A stretch of DNA of 43,037 nucleotides, taken from NCBI GenBank assembly GCA_017302455.1, contig JAFLDO010000040.1, forward strand, positions 1-43,037, given 5' to 3'. How positions within the stretch are numbered: the first letter of the stretch is position 1; every line of letters begins with the position of its first letter. Source of the DNA: Accumulibacter sp. (lineage in GTDB: Bacteria > Pseudomonadota > Gammaproteobacteria > Burkholderiales > Rhodocyclaceae). Of the stretch, positions 22,950 to 30,994 are shown one piece after another. The notes beneath the pieces were generated by a model. The model saw only the letters and a program-made list of their open reading frames with translations. It was not told the DNA's origin and made no database searches. The position numbers were made by a program, and so were the translations under genes.

Positions 22950-24860
22950 ATGAAGAAACAAAAGCTCGCACTGGCCATTTCGCTTGCCTTTTCTTGTGCC
23001 GCTGCCGCTCAAACGACAACCTTGCCCAGCGTTGTCATCACGGCCAATCCGGTAATCGAAGAAGTGCGGGTGGACGCCTTCTCCAGCGTCTCGGCGGTTG
23101 TCACCCAGGACCAGTTGCGCGATCAGAATGCAGTCGATCTCGCTTCTGCCTTGCGCCGTACGCCTGGTGTCGAGATATCCCGCTTCAACCCGGTCGGCGC
23201 GTTCGGTGGTGCCGAGGGCGGCGCCATCTTCATCCGGGGCATGGGCGGCAGCCGTCCAGGCAGTGAAATCAAGACCTATATCGACGGACTACCGTTCTAC
23301 ATGGGCGTCTGGAATCACCCCCTGCTTGATCTGCTGCCGGTCAATGGCATGCAGTCGATCACGGTCTACAAGAGCCCTCAACCACAGATCAACGGTAACA
23401 ACTTTGCCTCGATCAATCTGGAAACCAGGCGCGCCACGGAAGAAGGGGTGCATGGCGATGCCAGGCTTTCCGCAGGATCGTTCGGCACCTTCATCGAGCA
23501 AGCCAACCTGTTCGGCCGCCAGGGCAACGTCGACTGGATGCTGGCCCAGGGTCATGCCCAGTCCAACGGCCAGCGCGCCAATTCCGACGGACAACTGAAC
23601 AACGCGATCGGGCGTATTGGCTTGCGCCTCAACGACAACTGGACTGCGAGCGCGAGCTTTGTGTATGTGGATAACAAGGCGCGCGATCCTGGTGACAACC
23701 GCCTCGCCGCCCCGGCGATTGCGCCTCAGTACAATACCCAGGCCGGCATGATCTCCGCCGGGCTGTCGCACGTCCATGAAAACTGGCGAGGGGAATTTCG
23801 CGTTTATACCAACCGCGGCGAGGGCAACTGGCTGGATCAACCGTCACCTGATGGCGACACGCTGACCAATTTCCAGATGAGCGGGCTGCGCTGGAAGGAG
23901 CAATTCTCTCCGTGGACAGGCGGCAAGCTTGTGGCGGGTGTCGACTATGACCAGACGTCCGGTGACGTCAAGTACGAGCGCGTCGCTCCGGCCCCGCGAG
24001 GCACTTTTGATACGCCCACATTCAGGATTACGTCGCCCTACGTGGCGCTGAGCCAGCAGGTTCCGCTGAACCAGGACTGGGCTCTGCTACCGTCGGCGGC
24101 GCTCCGTTTCTACGATTCCAACCAGTTCGAGTCCAAGACCGCACCACTTGCCGGCCTTTCGCTGGTGTCCGAGAAGCTGACGGTCTTTGCCAACGTGTCG
24201 CGCGGGATCAACTATCCCGGTCTGGAAACCACGGTGCTGTCCAATCTGATCAAGCCGCTTGGCAAGAGCTGGGAGCAGCTGTCGGCAGAAGAGCTCGATC
24301 ATGCCGAAATCGGCGTGAAATTCTCGCCGACATCAGCCACTCAGATTGACGCCAGTATCTTCAACGACAAGGTGAAAAATCGCTATGTCTTCGGCTTCCC
24401 ACCGGCTGTGCCGCCGCCACCGCAATTCGTCAACCTCGGCTCGTATCGGATCAGGGGAGCGGAGTTGGCGATCCGCCAGGCGATTGGTGCCGATTGGACG
24501 GTATTCGGAGGATTGACTCTGCTTGACCCAAGCATCGACAACCTGCCGTACACGCCCGATCGGGCGTTCACTGTCGGTGTCAATGGGCAGGCCGGACCGA
24601 TCCGCGTTGCTTTCGATGCCCAATACCAATCGGAAGTATGGGCCCTGAACCGCGCTCGTGCGGCCGGTGCCATCAACACCGACAAGGTCGATGGATTCAC
24701 GGTGGCGAACCTGCGCCTCTCCTATCCGCTGCCAGCCCTGGGCAAGAAGGGTGAAGTCTTCGTCTTTGTCGAGAATCTCTTCGACGCCTCCTATGCCTAT
24801 CGTCCCGGCTATCCCATGCCGGGCACCTCGGGACAGCTCGGCTTATCAGCGAGCTTCTGA
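22950..24860 (+). CDS. TonB-dependent outer-membrane receptor, probably for nickel
   Basis: 636 residues; the ATG at 22950 follows GGAG. A signal peptide (LALAISLAFSCAAAA) is cleaved near AQTT, followed by a TonB-box-like SVVITANPV. The plug shows LRRTPGVEISRFNP, IFIRGMGGSRPG and YIDGLPFYMG; the C-terminus is GQLGLSASF. It is shorter than siderophore receptors, as is common for metal receptors. It is 2 nt from the ABC ATPase gene and downstream of nikR, so it most likely brings in a nickel complex. Cobalt or zinc remain possible because the ABC proteins are ZnuABC-like. TonB energy could come from the 3.2-3.9 kb system or elsewhere. Confidence 0.9.
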   Translation: MKKQKLALAISLAFSCAAAAQTTTLPSVVITANPVIEEVRVDAFSSVSAVVTQDQLRDQNAVDLASALRRTPGVEISRFNPVGAFGGAEGGAIFIRGMGGSRPGSEIKTYIDGLPFYMGVWNHPLLDLLPVNGMQSITVYKSPQPQINGNNFASINLETRRATEEGVHGDARLSAGSFGTFIEQANLFGRQGNVDWMLAQGHAQSNGQRANSDGQLNNAIGRIGLRLNDNWTASASFVYVDNKARDPGDNRLAAPAIAPQYNTQAGMISAGLSHVHENWRGEFRVYTNRGEGNWLDQPSPDGDTLTNFQMSGLRWKEQFSPWTGGKLVAGVDYDQTSGDVKYERVAPAPRGTFDTPTFRITSPYVALSQQVPLNQDWALLPSAALRFYDSNQFESKTAPLAGLSLVSEKLTVFANVSRGINYPGLETTVLSNLIKPLGKSWEQLSAEELDHAEIGVKFSPTSATQIDASIFNDKVKNRYVFGFPPAVPPPPQFVNLGSYRIRGAELAIRQAIGADWTVFGGLTLLDPSIDNLPYTPDRAFTVGVNGQAGPIRVAFDAQYQSEVWALNRARAAGAINTDKVDGFTVANLRLSYPLPALGKKGEVFVFVENLFDASYAYRPGYPMPGTSGQLGLSASF

Positions 24861-24862
24861 AC

Positions 24863-25498
24863 ATGGACGCGGCGACGCTTGAGGTGTGCGGACTGAGCTG
24901 CAACGTCGGCACGCGAGCGGTCGTCGCGAACGCGTCGCTGCGGATCGTTGCCGGAGAACGCGTCGCCCTGGTTGGCGGCAATGGCTCGGGCAAGACGACT
25001 CTCCTGCGTGCCCTGCTCGGCCTGCACCCGCAGACCCAGGGAACGCTGCGTCTGGACGGACGCGACCCTGGCGACTGGCGAGCCTGGCGGCGGCGTATCG
25101 CATTTGTTCCGCAGCGCCAGAACGGTGGCAGGTTTCCGCTACGGGTCGACGAGTTGATCGCCAGTGCCGGCAGGGTCAGCGCGGCCGATGCGGCAGAAGC
25201 CGCGCTGCAGGCCGGCGTCGAAACTCTTCTGCACCGCCCGCTGTCGGGGCTATCCGGGGGCCAACTGCAACGTGCCTGGCTGGCGCGCGCCTTTGCCTGC
25301 GTGGCTCGGGGTGCCGGACTGCTGCTCGCCGACGAACCGACCGCCGCGCTGGATTTCGCGGGCCGCGCGGAAATCGGCGCACTGCTTGCCAGCGTACCGG
25401 TATCGGCACTGATCGTTACGCATGATCGGGCGCTCGCCGAGTGCTGCGACCGGATCATTGAAATCGCCGGCGGCGAGTTGCGGGGACTGCCGCCGTGA
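24863..25498 (+). CDS. Metal ABC transporter ATP-binding protein, ZnuC-like
   Basis: 211 residues with Walker A GGNGSGKTT, Q-loop FVPQRQ, signature LSGGQLQRAWLARAF, Walker B LLLADEPTAALD and switch His in VTHDR. Size and sequence fit the ATPases of cluster A-I metal importers (ZnuC/MntB type). It starts 2 nt after the receptor stop, and its own stop overlaps the permease GTG start by 3 nt, so the whole set is one transcription unit. Nickel as substrate is inferred from nikR. Confidence 0.9.
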   Translation: MDAATLEVCGLSCNVGTRAVVANASLRIVAGERVALVGGNGSGKTTLLRALLGLHPQTQGTLRLDGRDPGDWRAWRRRIAFVPQRQNGGRFPLRVDELIASAGRVSAADAAEAALQAGVETLLHRPLSGLSGGQLQRAWLARAFACVARGAGLLLADEPTAALDFAGRAEIGALLASVPVSALIVTHDRALAECCDRIIEIAGGELRGLPP

Positions 25499-26301
25499 AC
25501 GACATCGCCGAGCTATTGCGCCTCGCCCCGGTGCAGCGAGGCTTTGCCGCAACCCTGATTGCCGGCGCTGGGCTGCCCATCGCCGGGGTATGGATCCTCG
25601 GCCTGGAAGTCGTCCCTCTGCGCTTTGCGATGATGCATGTCGCCTTGCTCGGCGTGGCCCTGGGTGCCCTTCTGGGGATCGAGCCACTGCTTGTTGCACT
25701 GGCCCTTTGTGCACTCTCGGGCGCAGCACTGGCGCCGCTCGCCGCCCGCCCTGAGGGACTGGCCGGTCCGCTCGGGCTGCTGATGACACTGTCCATCGCG
25801 CTGGCGCTACTCGTGCTATCAATCGCCGGGGGCAACGCGACGCGGGCTTTCGAGTGGCTCTGGGGGTCGGTACTCGCCACGCAACCGGCCGACATCGTCG
25901 CACTGGCAGTCGTCGTGGCCTTGCTGGCAGCGTTTGAGCTGCGTTTTCATCGCTCGTTGAAGCTGCTGCTGCATGATCGCGAACTCGCACTGTGCTCCGG
26001 CGTGCCAGTGGCCGCACTGACGGTTGGCCTGCTGGTACTGATGTCGGTCGCCGTAGCCGCGTCGATCAAGCTGACTGGTGCCTTGCTGGTCGACGCGGTG
26101 ACACTCCTCCCCGCGCTGGCTGCGCGCAATCTCGGGCAGTCCTTCGACGGCATCCTGGCATGGGCCGTGGGGATCGGTGCCGTGGGCGCTGTCAGCGGCT
26201 TCTTGCTCACTCTGTGGAGCGACCAGCCACCGGGCCCGGTACTGATCCTGACCATGACCGCGATCACGCTTGCCAGCTACGTCGTTCGAGGTAAACGATG
26301 A
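25495..26301 (+). CDS. Metal ABC transporter permease, ZnuB-like
   Basis: 268 residues from the GTG at 25495. About eight membrane helices. The stretch LMSVAVAASIKLTGALLVDA is the characteristic loop of the ZnuB/MntC (ABC-3) permease family, and TGALLVDAVTLLPALAARNL follows it closely. It forms the inner-membrane channel for the metal delivered by the binding protein encoded next. The stop overlaps the binding-protein start (ATGA). Confidence 0.9.
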   Translation: MNDIAELLRLAPVQRGFAATLIAGAGLPIAGVWILGLEVVPLRFAMMHVALLGVALGALLGIEPLLVALALCALSGAALAPLAARPEGLAGPLGLLMTLSIALALLVLSIAGGNATRAFEWLWGSVLATQPADIVALAVVVALLAAFELRFHRSLKLLLHDRELALCSGVPVAALTVGLLVLMSVAVAASIKLTGALLVDAVTLLPALAARNLGQSFDGILAWAVGIGAVGAVSGFLLTLWSDQPPGPVLILTMTAITLASYVVRGKR

Positions 26302-27038
26302 TGCGCATCCTGGTCGCCGCGCTGACACTGTTCTTCGTCGCTGTTCCGGCTGCGCAGAGTGCCGCCGCGGTCGTTGCCTCGACGACCTGGGTTGCCGCCT
26401 TCGCGCGTGCAGCGGGTAGCACCGATCTCACGGTGATCGCGCCGGCTGGCCTGACGCACCCACCGGACTACGATCCGAGGCCTTCGGACCTGATGGCGGT
26501 ATCGCGGGCCGACCTCGTGCTGGTCGGCGGCTATGAGGCTTTCGTCCCACGGCTACGCGATGCGCTTGGCGCCAGGGGGCAGATGCTGACCATCAACACG
26601 ACGTACGATCCGCAGGTCGTCCGCAAGGAGGTCGAAGCGATCGCCGCGGTGCTGGGAAACCTTGTCCAGGCCGGTGCTTTCGCCGACGCCTATGATGCCG
26701 TCTGGCGCGAAAGCAGCGCGCGGCTGCGGCTGCGGGCCGGGAACCGCCCGCCGGTGGTCGTCGTACAGCGCTTCATGGTGCCCTGGGCACGCCTCCTCGG
26801 CGTTGATCCGGCCGCCATCTTCGGACCGGGCCCCCTGTCGCCCGCGGACTTGCTCCGGATCAAGGCTCTCGCCCCGACGCTGATCATCGACAATGCCCAT
26901 GCCGCACCCGCTGCAGCACTCGCCGAGGTCACCGGAGCACGCAGGGTGGTGCTGATCAACTTCCCCGAGGCCGACGAGGGCCTACTGGACGTTCTGGGGC
27001 GCAACACGCAGCGCCTGAAAGCCGGGTTGACGCCATGA
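26298..27038 (+). CDS. Metal ABC transporter substrate-binding protein, ZnuA-like
   Basis: 246 residues with a signal peptide (LVAALTLFFVAVPAAQSAAA). The motif THPPDYDPRPSDLMAVSRAD is the cluster 9 metal-binding signature with the first His ligand, and LVLVGGYEAFVPRL follows. It is short for ZnuA (usually ~300) and lacks the His-rich loop of zinc-binding members. The later ligand region reads PTLIIDNAHAAP. Reduced His content and the NikR neighbour favour nickel or cobalt over zinc; this is inference. Start and stop both overlap neighbours by 4 nt. Confidence 0.85.
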   Translation: MMRILVAALTLFFVAVPAAQSAAAVVASTTWVAAFARAAGSTDLTVIAPAGLTHPPDYDPRPSDLMAVSRADLVLVGGYEAFVPRLRDALGARGQMLTINTTYDPQVVRKEVEAIAAVLGNLVQAGAFADAYDAVWRESSARLRLRAGNRPPVVVVQRFMVPWARLLGVDPAAIFGPGPLSPADLLRIKALAPTLIIDNAHAAPAAALAEVTGARRVVLINFPEADEGLLDVLGRNTQRLKAGLTP

Positions 27039-27637
27039 GCATCGCTGATCTAACCGGTATTCGCGCCTTCTTTGCGCCGCGTGCGGCGGGCTGGGAGCAA
27101 TACACCGCCATGGACGCGGCGCAGATCGCCCGCGCCGTACAGGACAGCAGGTTGCAGCCGGGTATGACGGTGCTCGAACTGGGCTGCGGCACGGCCCCGG
27201 CAACGCCGTACCTGCGTGCTGCCGTGGGCGCTGGTGGCCGCGTGGTCGCGCTTGATTGCACCCCGGAGATGATTGAAGCAGCGCGCGTGCTTGGTCGTGC
27301 AGATGTCGCCCAACTCATGCTCGCCGACGTTCACAGCCTGCCGATTGCCGCCGGCAGCGTCGACGCCTTGCACGCCGGCGGCATCGTGCCGCATCTGGCT
27401 GACCCCGAGCGGGCCCTTCGGGAATGGGCACGAGTGGCGCGCCCGCACGCTCAACTTGCCATCTTCCATGCCATCGGTCGCATCGCACTGGCCGCGATCC
27501 ATCGGCGAACCCCATCCGACGACGACGTCATCGCGCCGGGACGCTTGCGAGTGCTGCTCGAACGCGCTGGCTGGCGCCTTGTGTCTATCGACGACGCTAC
27601 GGAACGCTACCTGGCGCTCGCGCGTCGCGCTGACTGA
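27035..27637 (+). CDS. Class I SAM-dependent methyltransferase in the nickel uptake operon
   Basis: 200 residues. Motif I VLELGCGTAPATPYLR, an acidic loop VVALDCTPEMIE and LADVHSLPIAAGSVDALHA (motif II region) are those of the UbiE/Methyltransf_11 group. The start overlaps the binding-protein stop by 4 nt (ATGA), so it is made with the transporter. The substrate is unknown. A small molecule such as a metal-binding ligand is an attractive idea because the operon has its own TonB receptor, but nothing in the sequence proves it. An arsenic- or quinone-type methyltransferase is less likely given the context. Confidence 0.82.
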   Translation: MSIADLTGIRAFFAPRAAGWEQYTAMDAAQIARAVQDSRLQPGMTVLELGCGTAPATPYLRAAVGAGGRVVALDCTPEMIEAARVLGRADVAQLMLADVHSLPIAAGSVDALHAGGIVPHLADPERALREWARVARPHAQLAIFHAIGRIALAAIHRRTPSDDDVIAPGRLRVLLERAGWRLVSIDDATERYLALARRAD

Positions 27638-27693
27638 CCGGCCGCTACCGGGAGAAACGAGGCAGCATCCAGGCTCGGCTCGTTCGCCACGGC

Positions 27694-28899
27694 TCACTCA
27701 TCGATGCGAACCCCGCCACTCCCCGACGGGCACTCTGCAAGACCGACGATGACCTCGCCACCGGCGCGCAACAGCGCCGGCTGGCTGCGCAGGAAGACGC
27801 TGTCGTCGCCTTCTCGTTCGAGGACATAGCCGTTGCGGCCCGCCATGCCGCGGCAAGGTGCCTTGACGATCAGGGCGGCCGGCAGCGTGCCATCCATGGC
27901 GCCTGCGTTGTGCAGCACGACGACTTGCTGCCCCGGCCGGTCGCCCGGCTGCAGTTCGCCGGTCAGGCGCACCGCTGTTTCGCGGTGGGTGACCACGGCG
28001 CGCCAGGTGGCCGGCGTCCACGCGCGTTGGTCACCGGCAAGCGGCAGGCGGAACCAGACGACGCCGGCGAGCTGCCGCGGCGACGCTTTCTCGAGCCAGC
28101 GCAGGAAGGCCGCGACGGTGGCTGGCGCGACGAACAGCTCGCGACCTTCGCCGGGCCCTTCGCCGACCTGCCCTGCAGCTAACGGCACTTCACTCTCGAC
28201 GGCAGCGATACGACCCTGCCCGTCGAGCACGACGCGCGAGCCGTAATTCGGCAACGCCACCCGGAAGGGCTTGTCGGTGCGACGGGCGAGGCTCGCCGTC
28301 CAGGCGCGCGCGCCGACGGCATCGAACAGGCGGCGGGCCGGCTTGTCGAGCGAATGCAGTTGTAGCACGGCTTCGTCGACCGTTGCCAGCAGGTCGTCCA
28401 GCTCTGGCGCGCCCAGCCAATCGGGCAGTATGGTGAGCGACAGGCGCTGCCCGGGCGGCAGGGCTCGGCGCAAGGCGACGAGGAAACGCGTGTAGTCGGC
28501 GAGTTGGCGGCTACCGCAATCGTGGTCGATTTCCAGCGTCGCCGATGTCGGCCAGTCGCCGCGCAGGGTGACGAGATCGGCAATCAGCGTCGCGCCGTCG
28601 AGCGTTGCCAGCGGCGCGGCGATGCGCACAACGGGAATCGCCGGGCGACCACTGGCGACGATCGCCACCCGGTCGACGGCAATCGGCTCGAATCGACCCT
28701 GGCGATCGACCTCGCCGGCGAGGATCCGCCACGAGCCCACGAGGTCGGCGGAATCGCGCAGTGCCGCGCTCAGCGCGGGCTGCCAGCGGCGCTGCCAGAC
28801 GTAGGCGTCGTGCGCGAGCGGCATCGGTGCTGGCTTCTCCCCGCAGGCACCGAGACAGACTGCCGCCAGCCAGGCCACCGGCAGCCAGCGCGCGCTCAC
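27694..28899 (-). CDS. DUF3142 lipoprotein
   Basis: 401 residues from the GTG at 28899, whose GTGA overlaps the stop of the yfaP remnant. The signal peptide ends WLAAVCLGAC with a lipidated Cys at about residue 19. The body (HDAYVWQRRWQPALSAAL, LEIDHDCGSRQLADYTRFL, LSLTILPDWLGAPELDDLL, VLQLHSLDKPARRLFD) matches DUF3142, which looks like a TIM-barrel glycoside-hydrolase-type fold. Its enzymatic role is unproven. It is the last gene of the yfa operon and convergent with the methyltransferase. A short piece of a second copy of its 5' end lies at 30127-30164. Confidence 0.82.
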   Translation of the reverse strand: MSARWLPVAWLAAVCLGACGEKPAPMPLAHDAYVWQRRWQPALSAALRDSADLVGSWRILAGEVDRQGRFEPIAVDRVAIVASGRPAIPVVRIAAPLATLDGATLIADLVTLRGDWPTSATLEIDHDCGSRQLADYTRFLVALRRALPPGQRLSLTILPDWLGAPELDDLLATVDEAVLQLHSLDKPARRLFDAVGARAWTASLARRTDKPFRVALPNYGSRVVLDGQGRIAAVESEVPLAAGQVGEGPGEGRELFVAPATVAAFLRWLEKASPRQLAGVVWFRLPLAGDQRAWTPATWRAVVTHRETAVRLTGELQPGDRPGQQVVVLHNAGAMDGTLPAALIVKAPCRGMAGRNGYVLEREGDDSVFLRSQPALLRAGGEVIVGLAECPSGSGGVRIDE

Positions 28900-28920
28900 G
28901 GGTAACCGAAGGACTTGACC
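28862..28920 (-). repeat. Dispersed repeat copy 2: yfaP end plus DUF3142 start
   Basis: Aligns without gaps to 30127-30185; by eye 53 of 59 bases match, with 23 identical in a row at one end. It covers the last codons of a yfaP copy and the first codons of the DUF3142 gene. Confidence 0.8.
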
Positions 28921-29066
28921 CGACTGGCCGGGAAATTGACGTCCTGCCTGTGCTGCGCCGGCTCGCCGCCGGGGTGCCGCCGGCCCCCGCGTGGTGCGCC
29001 GAGCGACACCTGTGCCGCCGCAGCGGCGTCAAGGGTGGCTTGATCCGTCGCGACGGTGACAGGCAT
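28896..29066 (-). pseudogene. Remnant of a third yfaP (DUF2135) copy with a large in-frame deletion
   Basis: A 56-codon frame reads AAAAAQVSLGAPRGGRRHPG ... QHRQDVNFPASRV and then jumps to KSFGYP-stop. The intact gene at 30161-30994 has the same beginning (QVMLDAPRGGWRHSG, DVNYPASRV) and the same end (LVKSFVYP-stop), with ~225 residues between. So the middle was removed in frame while both ends stayed. The signal peptide has decayed. The stop still overlaps the start of the DUF3142 gene, which may be why the end was kept. Translation into a short product is possible but a function is unlikely. Confidence 0.8.
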
Positions 29067-29075
29067 GCGCGGTCT

Positions 29076-30005
29076 TCAGCGGACCACCATCCACTTGTCC
29101 TCGCTGCCGCGCACCACCAACATCTGCTGCGGGTAGTAGACGCCGAGAACGACACCGATGCACATCTGCATGTCGTTGCCCTTGATGCGCGAGAAGGCCT
29201 TGCTGTCTTCAGGACCGAACAATTGGCCGGACTTGGCGCTGACGACGATTTCCGGGTTGCCGGTCGTCACGATGTCAAGGTCGGCGGCTGGGACGATGCG
29301 CACCCCGGCAGCATAGGCCTTGTCCAGGCATTTGGACTTCCTGATGGCTTCGCTATTGAGTTGCATGGAACTGTTCGTGATCCCGGACAATTCCTGGTAG
29401 ATGGGCTGAAAGCCGGGTTTGAAGGCGGCGGCGCGGTCGCGCACCAGCTGTTTGAGGGACTGGCGGTCGGCGTCGCTGAGCGAAGTCACCGCTGGCTGAT
29501 GATGCCAGGGACGATCTTCGACAAAATCGGCGTCGAACTCCCTTTCGAAGCTCACCGGGCCGGTGACGCTCTTCTCCTCTTCACCCACACCTATCTGGTT
29601 GGTTTCCGAGAAATGCCCCGGCGAAGTCTCCGTGCGGATCACCTGGTCCGTGACGGTGGCGTAGCGAAAGAGCGCACGATAAGGCTTGCTACCGTCGGCG
29701 GGCGTGAATTCGATACGGAGGCGGTTCTTGCCCTTGCGCACCGAGCTGCCGAGAGAAGCCGCCGGTGCCCATACGGCAGCGGCCACTTCCCGCTGCTCGA
29801 ACAACACCGGCACCTGCTGCGCGACCACGTCCTGTCTGGCAACCGGAACGCCGTTGACCAACACCCGCGCCTGGCCGGCGACTTGCTCCACCTTGTCCGC
29901 TCTGCGGTCGCCGGTGTAGGGCGAGAAATGGAATTCGACATTCAGCACGGCCGCCGAAGCGGTAACGGCCCAGAACAGCCAAGCCACAAGAAATGCATTT
30001 TTCAT
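29076..30005 (-). CDS. Secreted protein of unknown function within the yfa operon
   Basis: 309 residues from the ATG at 30005, where GAGGGG lies 6 nt upstream; the ATG at 30011 abuts the GAGGGG and is less likely. The signal peptide (MKNAFLVAWLFWAVTASA) is cleaved before AVLNVEFHFSP. The mature protein starts with a beta-rich domain (ARVLVNGVPVARQDVVAQQV, KNRLRIEFTPADGSKPYRAL) and ends with a domain holding YYPQQMLVVRGSEDKWMVVR. I recognise no family. It sits between remnants of the duplicated yfaP-DUF3142 pair, so it may have been inserted during that event. Confidence 0.75.
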   Translation of the reverse strand: MKNAFLVAWLFWAVTASAAVLNVEFHFSPYTGDRRADKVEQVAGQARVLVNGVPVARQDVVAQQVPVLFEQREVAAAVWAPAASLGSSVRKGKNRLRIEFTPADGSKPYRALFRYATVTDQVIRTETSPGHFSETNQIGVGEEEKSVTGPVSFEREFDADFVEDRPWHHQPAVTSLSDADRQSLKQLVRDRAAAFKPGFQPIYQELSGITNSSMQLNSEAIRKSKCLDKAYAAGVRIVPAADLDIVTTGNPEIVVSAKSGQLFGPEDSKAFSRIKGNDMQMCIGVVLGVYYPQQMLVVRGSEDKWMVVR

Positions 30006-30126
30006 TTTCATCCCCTCAAGTCGACCCGAACACCGTGTACTCCCGTGCCAAGCGTATGATTTCGAGCAGGGATTGTCCAGTTGTCGGGATGGCGGGCAAC
30101 TGCCGCGCCAGGCGGCGAGCAACACG

Positions 30127-30185
30127 GCCGCCAGCCAGGCCACCGGCAGGCGACACGAGCTCACGGGTAAACGAAGGACTTGACC
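30127..30185 (-). repeat. Dispersed repeat copy 1: yfaP end plus DUF3142 5' remnant
   Basis: Partner of 28862-28920. After the yfaP stop the sequence still reads like the DUF3142 signal peptide (RLPVAWLAAVLLAAW) but the lipobox Cys and all later sequence are gone. This is the leftover start of a second DUF3142 gene. Confidence 0.8.
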
Positions 30186-30994
30186 AGCGTCAGTTCGCCA
30201 GGGCGGCGCAAAGGAACCCGGAAGACCTGCAGTTTTTCATCGGGCGTGCCTTCGCGGGTGATGATGGCGACCTGGGCGATGGTGATTTCCTGGCCTTCCT
30301 GTTGCCCATCGCCGCCCATGCCGCTCATGCCGCTCATGCCGCCGCCGAAGTAATTGACGTAGACCTGCCAGTTGCCGTGCGGCGGCGACGGGATCGCATA
30401 GATCTCCGGACCGTAGCCGCCGGTGACATCGACGTCGAGCGCGCCGCCGTTCCTGCCGAGGCGCTCGGCGAAGAAGACGTGCTGGCCGTCCGGCGAGATG
30501 ACGTGCAGGTCGATGTCGGTCATGTCGCTGTCCCAACTGAGGACGATGCGCAGGCCGACGCGCTGGCGCGCCGGGTTGGCGTCGTAGAAGTTGACGCGCC
30601 GCCCCAGCTTGCGGTCCGGGGTGCGCACTTCGACGCTGTTGGCGCCGGGCGGAAACGCGTAGGGACGCGCGAAGGAGCCGTCCGGGTTGACGCTGAGCGG
30701 CATGGCGACGCCATTGACGACCAGCAGGTGCGGCTGTTTCCGCTTTGCCGCGGTAGCGCCGGCAATCCTGCCGCGGATCGCCGCGCCGAGTTCGCCGCCG
30801 TCCTCGCCACTGCGCGTACTCCCGGCATTGACCCGGCTGGCCGGGTAATTGACGTCCTGCATGTGCTGCGCCGGTTCGCCGCCGGAGTGCCGCCAGCCGC
30901 CGCGTGGCGCGTCGAGCATCACCTGCGCCGGCGCCGCAGCGGCGGCGAGCAGCGCGCACAAGGCCAGGAGCAGCGGCAGGGCGAGGCGGCTCAT
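30161..30994 (-). CDS. yfaP: YfaP-like DUF2135 periplasmic protein, copy 1
   Basis: 277 residues from the ATG at 30994, which overlaps the stop of copy 2 (ATGA). Signal peptide LALPLLLALCALLAAAAAPA. The DUF2135 core is clear: LRIVLSWDSDMTDIDLHVIS, PDGQHVFFAERLGRNGGALD, DVTGGYGPEIYAIPSP and HGNWQVYVNYFGG. A Gly/Met-rich insert (GGGMSGMSGMGGDG) follows. DUF2135 is a calcium-binding-like beta-sandwich; E. coli YfaP is a secreted or periplasmic protein of unknown exact role encoded beside YfaS. Copy 1 and copy 2 share order and motifs and arose by duplication. Confidence 0.87.
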   Translation of the reverse strand: MSRLALPLLLALCALLAAAAAPAQVMLDAPRGGWRHSGGEPAQHMQDVNYPASRVNAGSTRSGEDGGELGAAIRGRIAGATAAKRKQPHLLVVNGVAMPLSVNPDGSFARPYAFPPGANSVEVRTPDRKLGRRVNFYDANPARQRVGLRIVLSWDSDMTDIDLHVISPDGQHVFFAERLGRNGGALDVDVTGGYGPEIYAIPSPPHGNWQVYVNYFGGGMSGMSGMGGDGQQEGQEITIAQVAIITREGTPDEKLQVFRVPLRRPGELTLVKSFVYP

